A stretch of DNA of 64,000 nucleotides, taken from assembly GCA_913009205.1 (NCBI GenBank), contig CAJVYC010000006.1, positions 1 to 64,000 on the forward strand, in the 5' to 3' direction. Both the position numbers and the translations under genes were made by a program. Numbering within the stretch: position 1 is the stretch's first letter; every line of letters begins with the position of its first letter. The notes beneath the pieces are model-generated. The model ran no database searches and had not been told where the DNA came from. It saw nothing but the letters and a program-made list of their open reading frames with translations. This document shows, one piece after another, positions 8,340-17,244 of the stretch. This DNA is from an uncultured Fluviicola sp. GTDB lineage: Bacteria; Bacteroidota; Bacteroidia; Flavobacteriales_D; Crocinitomicaceae.

Positions 8340-8630
8340 TTATTTTAAAGTTACGTTCGTCTTAACCTCTTCAACAAATGTTTTCGCTGGCTTAAACGAG
8401 GGAATATTGTGAGCAGGAATGATAATCGCAGTGTTTTTTGAGATATTTCTTCCCGTTTTTTCAGCTCTTTCTTTAACGACAAAACTTCCGAAACCTCTTA
8501 AGTACACATTTTGACCTTTTGACAATGAAGACTTCACTGAATTCATAAACGCCTCAACGGCCTTTAACGCCTCTACTCTCTCCAACCCTGTTTCTTCAGC
8601 AATATCTGCAACTATATCCGCTTTTGTCAT
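8340..8630 (-). CDS. hup: HU family DNA-binding protein
   Basis: The 96-residue protein has the HU/IHF fold signature: an N-terminal helical pair (MTKADIVADIAEETGL), the core strand VYLRGFGSFVVKERAEKTGRN, then the beta-arm with IPAHNIPSFKPAK, where the arm-tip Pro intercalates into DNA. HU dimers bend and compact the chromosome. The C terminus is slightly longer than in E. coli HU. It is divergent from mutY. An exact TAATTTTG minus-7 element lies on the minus strand at 8673-8680, about 40 bases upstream, though no clear minus-33 box matches it. Confidence 0.94.
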   Translation of the reverse strand: MTKADIVADIAEETGLERVEALKAVEAFMNSVKSSLSKGQNVYLRGFGSFVVKERAEKTGRNISKNTAIIIPAHNIPSFKPAKTFVEEVKTNVTLK

Positions 8631-8689
8631 ATCTTATTGATTTTTTGATGTTTAAATGTTGACTTTCGAAGGCAAAATTAAAGTTCTCT

Positions 8690-8724
8690 TTTGTTTATTA
8701 CTTACTTTTGAGCGAATAATTTTT
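8690..8724 (+). promoter_or_regulatory. candidate promoter of mutY-ssb-gldE-gldD
   Basis: TTTG at 8690-8693 and TAATTTTT at 8717-8724 are separated by 23 bases, one mismatch from the Bacteroidota pattern TTTG-N19-23-TAnnTTTG. The element ends 13 bases before the mutY start codon. Confidence 0.35.
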
Positions 8725-8737
8725 CGATTTTCCCTTA

Positions 8738-9748
8738 ATGCACAATTTTTCCCCACTAATAGCCCATTGGTATAGACAAAACTCTAGAATTCTACCATGG
8801 AGACAGACTAATGATCCATATTTCATTTGGCTTTCAGAAATTATCATGCAACAGACAAGAGTCGATCAAGGTACGGCTTATTACGAGAAGTTTACATCAA
8901 ACTACCCGACAATCATTGACTTAGCCAATGCGGAAGAACAACAAATCTTAAATGATTGGCAAGGATTGGGATATTATAGTCGAGCGAGAAATTTGCACTA
9001 TTCAGCCAAATTGGTCAGAGATGAACTTAACGGAGAATTTCCAAACACGTTTAATGAAATATTGAAGCTTAAAGGAGTTGGCACTTATACGGCAGCGGCC
9101 ATAAGCTCATTTGCTTTTAAAGAACAGAAAGCGGTCGTTGACGGAAATGTATATCGATTGCTGAGTAGAGTGTTTGATATAGACACACCCATTGACAGTT
9201 CAAAAGGACAAAAGGAATTTCAAATTGTAGCGGATGAATTAATTCCAGAAGAAGCACCCGATATTCACAATCAAGCCATCATGGAGGTTGGATCACTCAT
9301 TTGCATGCCGAAAAATCCAAAATGTGAAGAATGCCCATTGGTCGACTTGTGCCTTGCGAGAGTGAACAAGACAATCGAATTAAGACCGGTAAAATCAAAG
9401 AAGACAAAAGTACGTGATCGCTACTTTCACTTCTTTCTATACGACGACAATGGAGAAACTTATATTGAACAAAGAACAGAAAAAGGAATTTGGCAAAACA
9501 TGTTTCAGTTTCCTTTGTTAGAAATTGAATCGAATGCGATTGAGTCGACTAAAAAACAATGGAGTCGTCAATCGAAACAGTCTTCTGAAATAATTCACAA
9601 ACTGAGCCATCAAAACATCCATGCCGTTTTCCATCATTTTGACCGCATGCCCAATTCCATAAATGAATCGTGGATCAAAATAAAGATGGAGGATATTCAA
9701 GATTATCCGCTCCCTCGAATCATTGATCGATATCTTGAGGAAAATTGA
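8738..9748 (+). CDS. mutY: A/G-specific adenine glycosylase
   Basis: MutY removes adenine mispaired with 8-oxoguanine. The 336-residue protein shows the catalytic Glu in SEIIMQQTRVDQ (E34), the helix-hairpin-helix LKGVGTYTAAA, the catalytic Asp in VVDGNVYRLLSR (D135), and the iron-sulphur cluster Cys set C189-x6-C196-x2-C199-x5-C205. The C-terminal third is the NUDIX-like domain that recognises 8-oxoG. Order mutY-ssb-gldE-gldD is the arrangement known from flavobacteria, which supports the identity of the following genes. Confidence 0.95.
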   Translation: MHNFSPLIAHWYRQNSRILPWRQTNDPYFIWLSEIIMQQTRVDQGTAYYEKFTSNYPTIIDLANAEEQQILNDWQGLGYYSRARNLHYSAKLVRDELNGEFPNTFNEILKLKGVGTYTAAAISSFAFKEQKAVVDGNVYRLLSRVFDIDTPIDSSKGQKEFQIVADELIPEEAPDIHNQAIMEVGSLICMPKNPKCEECPLVDLCLARVNKTIELRPVKSKKTKVRDRYFHFFLYDDNGETYIEQRTEKGIWQNMFQFPLLEIESNAIESTKKQWSRQSKQSSEIIHKLSHQNIHAVFHHFDRMPNSINESWIKIKMEDIQDYPLPRIIDRYLEEN

Positions 9749-9909
9749 TGATTATAAATGATCAGCTTGTTGAAGAAAAAAATCAACGCTCGCAGGAGCA
9801 ATTAATCAACAACTTGAAGAGAATTTTGATATCCAATTCACAATTATTAATTATCAATCCACAATTCAATTCAAGATTTCGTACTTTTAATCTAGAAATA
9901 CAACAATAA
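9748..9909 (+). CDS. possible small ORF between mutY and ssb
   Basis: An ATG overlapping the mutY stop (TGATG) opens a 53-codon frame that ends two bases before the ssb start. The predicted peptide is rich in Asn, Gln and Ile and matches nothing I know. Part of the spacer consists of near-repeats of CACAATT and ATTATCAATC, which are commonly non-coding in these genomes. It could be a coupled small protein or only a leader with an open frame by chance. Confidence 0.22.
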   Translation: MIINDQLVEEKNQRSQEQLINNLKRILISNSQLLIINPQFNSRFRTFNLEIQQ

Positions 9910-9911
9910 AC

Positions 9912-10361
9912 ATGGCAGGATCAGTCAATAAAGTAATCTTAATTGGAAACCTTGGGAAAGACCCTGAAGTTCGTCATTTAGAAAATGGCGCTGTAGTGGC
10001 TAACTTTTCTATCGCTACATCAGAAACATATATGGATAAGAATACGGGACAAAAAGTAGAAAATACGGATTGGCACGATATAGTTGTTTGGAGAGGCCTT
10101 GCTGAAGTTGTTGAGAAATATGTCAAAAAAGGACATAAAGTTTATGTCGAAGGAAAGCTTAAAAAACGTTCTTGGCAAGACAAAGAAGGGATCACAAGAT
10201 ATTCTACTGAAGTTATAGCCGATGAAATGACAATGTTGTCTAGTCCTGGGCAAAAAGCTCCTGGCACTCAAAAAGACCCTTACAATTCAGCTGGAACACC
10301 AGACACTCCGTCAAAGGTCGATGACATCATTAAAAATGATAAAGACGATTTACCGTTTTAA
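9912..10361 (+). CDS. ssb: single-stranded DNA-binding protein
   Basis: The 149-residue protein starts with the OB fold of SSB (VNKVILIGNLGKDPEVRHLENG), contains the conserved WHDIVVWRGLAEVVEKYVKKG, and ends in the acidic tip DDLPF, which recruits repair and replication partners. The linker between them is short and Pro/Ser/Asp-rich. It binds single-stranded DNA as a tetramer during replication and repair. Location between mutY and gldE is the standard flavobacterial order. Confidence 0.95.
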   Translation: MAGSVNKVILIGNLGKDPEVRHLENGAVVANFSIATSETYMDKNTGQKVENTDWHDIVVWRGLAEVVEKYVKKGHKVYVEGKLKKRSWQDKEGITRYSTEVIADEMTMLSSPGQKAPGTQKDPYNSAGTPDTPSKVDDIIKNDKDDLPF

Positions 10362-10372
10362 GTAACTATTAA

Positions 10373-11710
10373 ATGGACGACCCCTCAAATTTTGAAACTT
10401 TCGGAAATATATCACAAGCGGGATTTAATTCATTTGGAGATTTCGCATCTATTCTCATACTTTTATGTTTACTAATATCATCTGCCCTGATATCAGGATC
10501 AGAAGCTGCATTCTTTTCGCTTACTCCAATTGATAAAGAAGACCTTAAAGCCGATTCCGGTAAAAGTGCAAAAACAGTTACAGACCTTTTAAAGAAACCT
10601 AAAGAACTTTTAGCAACGATTCTTATTGCAAATAACTTTGTCAATGTCGCTATTGTAATTGTATCGAGTGCTGTATTGACTCAAGCCTTTGAAGGCTCTG
10701 AATTAAGTGGAACGACTCAGTTCTTAATTGAATTCGCATCAATTACCCTTGTTTTATTATTGATTGGCGAGGTTATCCCTAAAATATACGCAACCAAAAG
10801 AGCCTTGTTTTTTACTAAAATGATGAGTAAGCCACTCTATTATTTAAATAAAACCCCTCCAATTTCCTGGATTAGATCAGGACTCGTTTTAGGAACAAGT
10901 TTCATTCAAAAAAGAGGAAAGCGCGGAAAAGTTGATTTATCGACAGGTGAACTTGAACAAGCATTGGCCTTAACTAAAGAAACAAGCACTTCTGACGATG
11001 ACCACAAAATTCTTGAGGGCATTGTCAAATTTGGAAGCACTGAGGTTCGACAAATCATGAAATCTCGTGTGGATGTCTATTCACTTGAATCTCAAGATAC
11101 ATTCGATACGGTTTTAGAAAAAATTCTTGATTGTGGCCATTCGCGAATTCCTGTTTATGAAGATAACTTTGATAAGATAATAGGAATTCTTTTTATTAAG
11201 GATCTTCTGCCCCACCTGAGCTCAAAAGATAAATTCAATTGGCAAGAACTGATTCGAAAACCGTTCTTCGTAACAGAAAATAGAAAGATTGACGATTTAC
11301 TAAAAGATTTTCAAGAAAAGAAGGTTCATATTGCCATGGTTGTTGACGAATACGGAGGAACCAGCGGAATTGTGACTTTGGAGGACGTCCTTGAAGAAAT
11401 TGTAGGAGATATTACCGATGAATTCGATGACGACGAAATAGTTTACACAAAAATAAACGAATCCACATACCTCTTCGAAGGCAAGACTTCACTGGTTGAC
11501 TTTTATAAAGTGATGGATATTGATGAAGAAGAATTAGAAATTGATACCCAAGCAGCTGATACTATTGGAGGATTAGCCGTTGAAATAGCAGGGAGAATTT
11601 TAGAACCCGAGGAATCTCTTGTTATTGGAAACTTCAAATTAATCGTTGAATCCAGTGACAAAAAGAGAATCAAGATGATTAAAGCTGTTAAAATTGGGAA
11701 AGAAGATTAA
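10373..11710 (+). CDS. gldE: gliding motility-associated protein GldE (CBS/CNNM family)
   Basis: This 445-residue membrane protein has an N-terminal DUF21/CNNM region with about three to four membrane spans (first near residues 22-48, with the GSEAAFFSL signature). Two CBS domains follow near residues 210-330, and a C-terminal CorC/HlyC domain ends the protein; VVDEYGGTSGIVTLEDVLEEIVG is the diagnostic motif. CNNM relatives move Mg2+ or Na+. In Flavobacterium johnsoniae GldE supports GldD in gliding. Its position between ssb and the gldD lipoprotein gene justifies the name GldE rather than a generic hemolysin-like label. Confidence 0.9.
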   Translation: MDDPSNFETFGNISQAGFNSFGDFASILILLCLLISSALISGSEAAFFSLTPIDKEDLKADSGKSAKTVTDLLKKPKELLATILIANNFVNVAIVIVSSAVLTQAFEGSELSGTTQFLIEFASITLVLLLIGEVIPKIYATKRALFFTKMMSKPLYYLNKTPPISWIRSGLVLGTSFIQKRGKRGKVDLSTGELEQALALTKETSTSDDDHKILEGIVKFGSTEVRQIMKSRVDVYSLESQDTFDTVLEKILDCGHSRIPVYEDNFDKIIGILFIKDLLPHLSSKDKFNWQELIRKPFFVTENRKIDDLLKDFQEKKVHIAMVVDEYGGTSGIVTLEDVLEEIVGDITDEFDDDEIVYTKINESTYLFEGKTSLVDFYKVMDIDEEELEIDTQAADTIGGLAVEIAGRILEPEESLVIGNFKLIVESSDKKRIKMIKAVKIGKED

Positions 11711-11722
11711 TAAGATAAGACT

Positions 11723-12298
11723 ATGAATTGGAAATTAGGAGTTATTTTAGTGTCGTTTATAGTACTTTCTTCATGTGAAGAGGATATTAACATTCCAAAA
11801 CCACCAGCTTATTTAAGGCTTGAACTTCCCGATCATACATATATCAGCTATGTAGACTCGTGTCAATACAGCTATGATTTAGCATCAATTTACACTGTCG
11901 AAAATCCTTCAGGAAACAAACAAAACATGTGTTATCGAGAAATTAAACTTGGCCCGCTAAATGGAACCATTTATTTTCGATATTGGGACATGGTAGAGCC
12001 CCTTTCTTATTATGTAAACAATGCTAATGATGAAATAGATCGTCACAAAGGAATGGCCATTGATGTAAATGATCAATTGATAATCCGTGAAAAAGATGAT
12101 GTTTACGGAATCATTTTCCAGCTGAAAGGAGACGTTGCAACGCCATTCCAATTCTACCTTACAGACAGTACAGATCGATTTGTTTATGGCGAAGTTCTAT
12201 TTAACATGAGTCCGAATTACGATTCATTGATACCTACGCTTGACTACTTGAGAAAGGATTTGAACCAACTATTGGAAACGTTCAAATGGAATCAATAG
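11723..12298 (+). CDS. gldD: gliding motility lipoprotein GldD
   Basis: The 191-residue product has a signal peptide with lipobox LSSC and then the GldD-typical start PKPPAYLRLELPDH and a CQYSYD segment. GldD is an envelope lipoprotein needed for gliding and type IX secretion in flavobacteria; its exact role is not settled. The gene follows gldE by 12 bases and overlaps the start of folK by 13 bases, so the three probably share one transcript. Confidence 0.9.
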   Translation: MNWKLGVILVSFIVLSSCEEDINIPKPPAYLRLELPDHTYISYVDSCQYSYDLASIYTVENPSGNKQNMCYREIKLGPLNGTIYFRYWDMVEPLSYYVNNANDEIDRHKGMAIDVNDQLIIREKDDVYGIIFQLKGDVATPFQFYLTDSTDRFVYGEVLFNMSPNYDSLIPTLDYLRKDLNQLLETFKWNQ

Positions 12299-12783
12299 CA
12301 TACTTATCAATTGGAACCAATCTCGGAGATCGCATCAAAAACATAGATGACTCGATTGAATTGATCCAAAGTGAAGCAGGACCATTAATCGCAAAATCGA
12401 GTATTTATACAACAGAACCTGTTGGCTTTTCAGCTGAAACTGATTTCCTCAACTTATGCATCTCTATTCGAACGGAATTACCGCCGCTTGAATTGATCGA
12501 AAAATTAAAAAGTATTGAATTTAATTTGGGTCGAAAAAAAAAGTCTGCAAATGGTGTTTACCAATCAAGGTTGATCGACATTGATATAATACTATACGAT
12601 AACAAAATAATGGCAACAGAAGAATTAACAATACCTCATGAGCGATATAACCAGAGAATGTTCGTACTTAAACCTTTAGCTCAAATTGCAGCCAATATCT
12701 ACGATCCAGTTCAAGGTAAAAGGATTAAGCAATTATTGACCGAGTGTATTGATCAATCGACTATTCAATTATATGGCCATTAA
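12286..12783 (+). CDS. folK: 2-amino-4-hydroxy-6-hydroxymethyldihydropteridine pyrophosphokinase
   Basis: HPPK transfers pyrophosphate from ATP to hydroxymethyl-dihydropterin in folate synthesis. The 165-residue protein shows the family start AYLSIGTNLGDR, the ATP-loop region LGRKKK, and the signature RLIDIDIILYD with the Mg-binding Asp pair, followed by IPHERYNQRMFVLKPLAQIA. The ATG lies inside the last 13 bases of gldD, so translation is coupled. The linkage to gldD is probably only operonic. Confidence 0.94.
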   Translation: MESIAYLSIGTNLGDRIKNIDDSIELIQSEAGPLIAKSSIYTTEPVGFSAETDFLNLCISIRTELPPLELIEKLKSIEFNLGRKKKSANGVYQSRLIDIDIILYDNKIMATEELTIPHERYNQRMFVLKPLAQIAANIYDPVQGKRIKQLLTECIDQSTIQLYGH

Positions 12784-12812
12784 ATAACACCAAACAATAG
12801 CTGCAAGGGCAT

Positions 12813-12840
12813 TTTGTTATCAAAATAATTACTATTATTG
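12813..12840 (+). promoter_or_regulatory. weak candidate promoter for the OmpA-like/TPR lipoprotein
   Basis: TTTG at 12813-12816 and TATTATTG at 12833-12840 (one mismatch from TAnnTTTG) lie 16 bases apart, slightly short of the usual spacing, and 29 bases before the start codon. Confidence 0.3.
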
Positions 12841-12869
12841 CAGTTGAAATAAGAATTTTATTATTTACT

Positions 12870-14573
12870 ATGAAAAAACAAACCATCAAAGTTGTTGCAT
12901 TTTTAGCTATCGCAGGAAGTTTAGCTACTGGATGTAGCCTTCTAAAGGACGTAACATACGTATCAACTACTAATCCGTTAGAGATGCACGGTGATTCAGT
13001 TCGTGTACAAGTTGATATTACTTTCCCAGAAAAAGGAATCAACAAAAAAGCTGCAGCAGAAATCGTTCCTATGATCGGATCAACTGCACTCAAGCCACTT
13101 AGAGTTCAAGGTGAAAAAGCAACTGGAAACGGTGAAGCTATTCAGTATAAGGCTGGTGGAAAAGTTACATATAAAGATATGGTAGCGTACACTCCAGATA
13201 TGGAAGCTGCTGACTTTATGGTTACTGGTAAGATTTATAAAGGTGAAAAAGAGAAAGGTGAAATCGAGGCTACAAAAATCGCTGACGCAACTATCATTAC
13301 ACCTTACTTAGTTGATAAAGATTTTAAAGTTGTTATCGCTAAAGATGAATTTAGAAGAGTAACACAAGAATCTACATTAACTGTTATCAATTACGATAAA
13401 GGTCGTGATGCAGTTAAAAGTTCTGAGTTAAAAGATGACGACGTTAAAGCATATGGAGAATTCTTAATTGAAGCTCAAGCAAATCCAAAAGTAGAATTGA
13501 CTAAGATCAACGTTGTTGGTTATGCATCTCCAGAGGGTGAAGTTGATAAGAATGATGGATTGTCTGGTGATCGTGCTGCATCTGCAATTGCAGCAGCAAT
13601 GAAAATCGCTAAAAAATCTGAAAACGAAACTGCTCAAACTGAAGGAATGTATGCTCCAAGTGGAAGTGGTGAAGATTTCGCAGGTTTCGAGAGAGAATTG
13701 ACTGCAGATACTAAAATGAACGAAAGCGATAAGCAATTGGTTCTTAGAATCCTTCAAACTGAATCGAATCCGGCTACTAGAGAAGAAAAAATGAGAGATT
13801 TAGGCAAGTCATTTACTTACTTAGACAAAAACATTTTTCCTAAGTTACGTCGTGCTGAGATCACAACAAACTATGACTTAACAGGATTCTCTGATGAAGA
13901 GATGAAAGCTAATTCAGTATCTAACCCAGACACATTGAACTTAGAAGAGTTATTGTTCTGTGCTACTTTGTATACAGATTTGAATGAGAAATTAAGAGTT
14001 TACAAAATTGCTGAAACAAGATTCCCAAAAGATTACAGAACTTCTAATAACGTAGGAGCTGTATTGTATATGATGAATAAAGTTTCTGATGCAAAAGCAA
14101 AATTTGAAAAAGCAAACGGTGTTAAAGATAACCCAATCTCTAAAAACAACTTAGGTGCTGTTGCTGGTGTTGAAGGTGATCGTACGAAAGCATCTAAATT
14201 ATTAGGCCAAGCAGGTGGTGCAGGTTCTGAAGTTGATTATAACAAAGGAATTATCTCTATCCAAAATGGTAACTACGGAGACGCTGTTACTCAATTAGGA
14301 TCTGATGCTTCTTTCAACAAAGGATTGGCACAATTACTTAATGGTTCTGCTTCTATTACTGCTGGGACAGTTGATGGGTCTGATGACGCTGAAACTGGTC
14401 AAGGTTACTACTTAAAAGCTGTAGCAGCTGCACGTCAAGATAAACTTGCAGATGTAGTTAGCAATCTTAAGAGTGCTATCTCAAAAGATGGAGCTTACAA
14501 AGCAAAAGCAGCGAAAGATAGAGAATTCATCAAGTATATGGAAAATGCTTCTTTCACAGCAATAGCTAAATAG
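12870..14573 (+). CDS. OmpA-like/TPR-containing lipoprotein
   Basis: The 567-residue product has a lipoprotein signal with lipobox ATGC near residue 23. The central region carries an OmpA-like segment, with VVGYASPEGE and GDRAASA, which probably binds peptidoglycan. The C-terminal 200 residues contain degenerate TPR-like helices in which an Asn-based motif recurs (SNNVGAVLYMMNKVSDA, KNNLGAVAGVEGD). Codon use looks biased to a few codons and a strong terminator follows, which suggests a highly expressed outer-membrane protein; that is an inference. Related Bacteroidota proteins are annotated only as OmpA-family or hypothetical. Confidence 0.72.
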   Translation: MKKQTIKVVAFLAIAGSLATGCSLLKDVTYVSTTNPLEMHGDSVRVQVDITFPEKGINKKAAAEIVPMIGSTALKPLRVQGEKATGNGEAIQYKAGGKVTYKDMVAYTPDMEAADFMVTGKIYKGEKEKGEIEATKIADATIITPYLVDKDFKVVIAKDEFRRVTQESTLTVINYDKGRDAVKSSELKDDDVKAYGEFLIEAQANPKVELTKINVVGYASPEGEVDKNDGLSGDRAASAIAAAMKIAKKSENETAQTEGMYAPSGSGEDFAGFERELTADTKMNESDKQLVLRILQTESNPATREEKMRDLGKSFTYLDKNIFPKLRRAEITTNYDLTGFSDEEMKANSVSNPDTLNLEELLFCATLYTDLNEKLRVYKIAETRFPKDYRTSNNVGAVLYMMNKVSDAKAKFEKANGVKDNPISKNNLGAVAGVEGDRTKASKLLGQAGGAGSEVDYNKGIISIQNGNYGDAVTQLGSDASFNKGLAQLLNGSASITAGTVDGSDDAETGQGYYLKAVAAARQDKLADVVSNLKSAISKDGAYKAKAAKDREFIKYMENASFTAIAK

Positions 14574-14590
14574 TACGGAATTCAATTCTT

Positions 14591-14627
14591 AAAAGGCCCT
14601 TCGGTTTATCCGAAGGGCCTTTTTTTG
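14591..14627 (+). terminator. strong rho-independent terminator
   Basis: AGGCCCTTCGG-TTTAT-CCGAAGGGCCT forms a perfect 11-bp GC-rich stem followed by seven T residues, 21 bases after the stop of the OmpA-like/TPR lipoprotein. Confidence 0.93.
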
Positions 14628-14807
14628 TGTCGATCCTTTTTCAATATTAAGGAATTATCATTATTTACAATAACCACCAAACTTATTAACACCCATTCTG
14701 CCTTCCTATGAGTACATAGCTTCACTACTTAACGGTTTTACCACCTCTTCCCAAGTATTATCTATAAATTAAGCCTTTTCGCCTGTTCATAACTACGCCC
14801 TGTAATT
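14628..14807. other. non-coding stretch before the type IX cargo gene
   Basis: Between the terminator and the promoter below I see no convincing reading frame, repeat or structured RNA on either strand. With the terminator and promoter it makes up the 311-base gap between the two genes. Confidence 0.5.
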
Positions 14808-14838
14808 TTTGAATTGCCACATAAATGACTTAATTTTG
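14808..14838 (+). promoter_or_regulatory. consensus Bacteroidota promoter
   Basis: TTTG at 14808-14811 and TAATTTTG at 14831-14838, with a 19-base spacer, match the Bacteroidota housekeeping sigma pattern exactly. Transcription would begin about 40 bases before the cargo gene at 14885. Confidence 0.72.
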
Positions 14839-14884
14839 ATGCAATCAACTAACACGGCATACAACGCTTGATAACTACAATCCC

Positions 14885-17029
14885 ATGTTAAGACTAATCA
14901 TCATTTTCATTTTTGCTCTATTTCAATTCTCGTCGTATTCGCAAACTTGGACGCACGATTTTGAGACTGCAGGCGGATACACGACAAGTGATGCTGAATG
15001 TACTGATGGTTCAGATGATTATTTCATCAGAACTGATGGATCAAACACAAATGATGACCCAACTAGTCCTCAGGGTTCATTCTACTTTGCAGCACAAGAT
15101 ATAGACGCTGCAGGATGCCCCGCGATTGCAGGTGCCAATGGCACTCTAGATTTTGACGATATTGATATAAGTAATTGCACGGGGCTTTCTCTCGAAATTT
15201 TGGCAGCAACTTTTAACACTTCAAAATGGGACAATGTAGACTATGTCCATATTCTTTATGACATAGATAACTCAGGTACATGGTCAAATTTAATTTGGTT
15301 TGAGAATAATGGAGCTACATATAACACTGTAGCTCAAGTTGATACTGACTTTAATGGAGTCGGTGATGGTTTAATACTTTCACCAACATTTCAAAACATT
15401 ATTGGAAGCATCGCTGGTAGCGGAGCACTTATCGATATTAGAATTGAATTTCAGTTGAACGCTGGATCAGAAGATATTAATCTCGACAATATCAGGATCT
15501 TTGGGACAGGATGTGGAGCACCATCATCTTCTATATTAACTGGCGTAATTACAGGTAATCCTTTCACTGTGGATTGCGCAGGAACGGCAGATGCAGGAAC
15601 AATTAATTTCACTTCAACAGGAACATTCATTGGAGGAAATATTTACACGGCACAACTATCGGACGCCGCAGGAAGTTTTGCAAGCCCAACTTCAATAGGG
15701 ACTTTAGCATCGACGGCCAATTCAGGAACAATAAACATCACCATCCCGGCTGGAACAGCATCTGGATCAGGATACCTCATTCGAGTAATATCAGACAACC
15801 CAGTTACGACAGGATCGAGTAGCGCAGTATTTACGATTACCCAAACAGGAACATGTGGCCCAACATTACCAGCAGGACTAATAATAAATGAATGGTCAAA
15901 CGGCCCAGCGGGATCTCAAGAATACTATGAATTCGTAGTTGCAGGTCAATGTGGAGAACTTGTAGATATTCGAGGTTATATACTCGACGACAACAACGGG
16001 ACCTTTACTACACCAGCAAGTTATTCTGGAACAGCATCTGGTATTGCACCAGGTCACTTTAGATTCGCATTTGTTGCTCAGTGGGCTTCAATCCCTGTTG
16101 GTTCTTTAATCTTGATTTACAACGCAAATGATCCCAATACGGACCTTCCGGCAGATGACCCAACTGATGCCAATAATGATTCTTTATACGTTGTCCCACA
16201 TAATAATGCTCTTTTTGAAAGATGCCTATCGATGCCAATAGCTGCTGCTCCAGATTCATTATATACACCGTGTACATATACTGTATCCCCACTTTCTGGT
16301 TGGGGAGCTTTAAGTCTTCGTAATAGCGGTGATGCAATTCAGGTGCGTCAACCAGACGGAACCTACTACCAAGGTGTTTCGTATGGTGGCAGCGAAATTT
16401 CTGGCGGCCCTAATAATCTTAAATTATTCACCGGAAGCGGAAGTGCTATGGCTGGATGGTTTACTAACGGTGACTTTTTTGATATTTCAAATTGGACATC
16501 AGGAGCAGCTAATGTAACAAATCAAACGGCTGGTTTAGCCAATAACGCTTTAAATCAAGCATGGCTTTTAGAAATGAGAGATTCTCAAACAGAGAATTGC
16601 CCTTTTACAACCTTGCCCGTTGAAATCACTCTTTTTGAAGGTTGGAACGAACCTTATGGCAATAAAATCATTTGGGAAACTGCAACTGAAAAGAATTCAG
16701 ACTATTTCGTGATTGACAGAAGCATTGACGGTAAGTCTTGGATTGAAGTTCAAACTATCAAATCTGTGGGCAACTCTGAAACAACATCGAAATACAGCAC
16801 AGTCGATATTGGTTTCGAAGAAGTGATGAACTATTATAGATTGAGTCAGTACGATCTTGATGGAACTGAGAAGAGACATTACAAATCGGTTACCATAGAC
16901 AATAGCATTGTTTCTGACATAGAGCTTATTGGTATTTATAATATACTAGGACAACCTGTTACTTATGAATACAAAGGCCTTCAAATTCATGTATTCAGCA
17001 ATGGGACCTCTAAAAAGGTACTCCATTAG
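14885..17029 (+). CDS. secreted multidomain protein with lamin-tail-like domain and type IX sorting domain
   Basis: The 714-residue product starts with a signal peptide ending near SYSQ. Residues of about 25-210 form a beta-rich domain with low-complexity Asp/Asn/Gly sequence. Residues 215-320 resemble an Ig-like fold with many Thr/Ser/Gly. Near residue 335 a lamin-tail-like domain begins with LIINEWSNGP, followed by EFVVAG and GYILDDNNG. The end has the common pre-sorting segment LPVEITLFEG, YFVIDRSIDGKSW and YYRLSQYDLDG, then IYNILGQPVTYEYKGL and a basic tail, a type IX sorting signal. It is a likely surface protein; no enzyme motif is seen. Confidence 0.85.
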   Translation: MLRLIIIFIFALFQFSSYSQTWTHDFETAGGYTTSDAECTDGSDDYFIRTDGSNTNDDPTSPQGSFYFAAQDIDAAGCPAIAGANGTLDFDDIDISNCTGLSLEILAATFNTSKWDNVDYVHILYDIDNSGTWSNLIWFENNGATYNTVAQVDTDFNGVGDGLILSPTFQNIIGSIAGSGALIDIRIEFQLNAGSEDINLDNIRIFGTGCGAPSSSILTGVITGNPFTVDCAGTADAGTINFTSTGTFIGGNIYTAQLSDAAGSFASPTSIGTLASTANSGTINITIPAGTASGSGYLIRVISDNPVTTGSSSAVFTITQTGTCGPTLPAGLIINEWSNGPAGSQEYYEFVVAGQCGELVDIRGYILDDNNGTFTTPASYSGTASGIAPGHFRFAFVAQWASIPVGSLILIYNANDPNTDLPADDPTDANNDSLYVVPHNNALFERCLSMPIAAAPDSLYTPCTYTVSPLSGWGALSLRNSGDAIQVRQPDGTYYQGVSYGGSEISGGPNNLKLFTGSGSAMAGWFTNGDFFDISNWTSGAANVTNQTAGLANNALNQAWLLEMRDSQTENCPFTTLPVEITLFEGWNEPYGNKIIWETATEKNSDYFVIDRSIDGKSWIEVQTIKSVGNSETTSKYSTVDIGFEEVMNYYRLSQYDLDGTEKRHYKSVTIDNSIVSDIELIGIYNILGQPVTYEYKGLQIHVFSNGTSKKVLH

Positions 17030-17065
17030 GGTTAATTGAACTTCGAAGATTAATACTTTTTTTTG

Positions 17066-17244
17066 ATGATTGCTATGGGGCAATTTGTCAATGCGAAAAC
17101 TATTGATTCGGACTTTCATGATGGCAGAATCATGTTTAAATTGAAAAACGAAAGACTTGCACAGTCAAACAACGGATAAATCGAACTATGACTTAGTTGT
17201 AGACGCTATCGAATACAAAGGAAACAAAGATAAATTGAAAAATT
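17066..17244 (+). pseudogene. possible fragment of a secreted-protein N terminus
   Basis: After the cargo gene an ATG opens 33 codons (MIAMGQFVNAKTIDSDFHDG and on) and stops. One base out of frame, the reading continues as TDKSNYDLVVDAIEYKGNK toward the next gene. The pattern, a short hydrophobic start, an xDFHDGRIMFKLK stretch, then a frameshift, looks like the beginning of a surface or subtilase-type protein that has decayed. It runs into the 3' end of the convergent glycosyltransferase gene. The family guess is weak. Confidence 0.3.

Noticed and set aside
16059-16337. Minus-strand frame of 92 codons inside the type IX cargo gene
   Set aside because: Antisense to a coherent domain and of low-complexity origin; no support as a gene.
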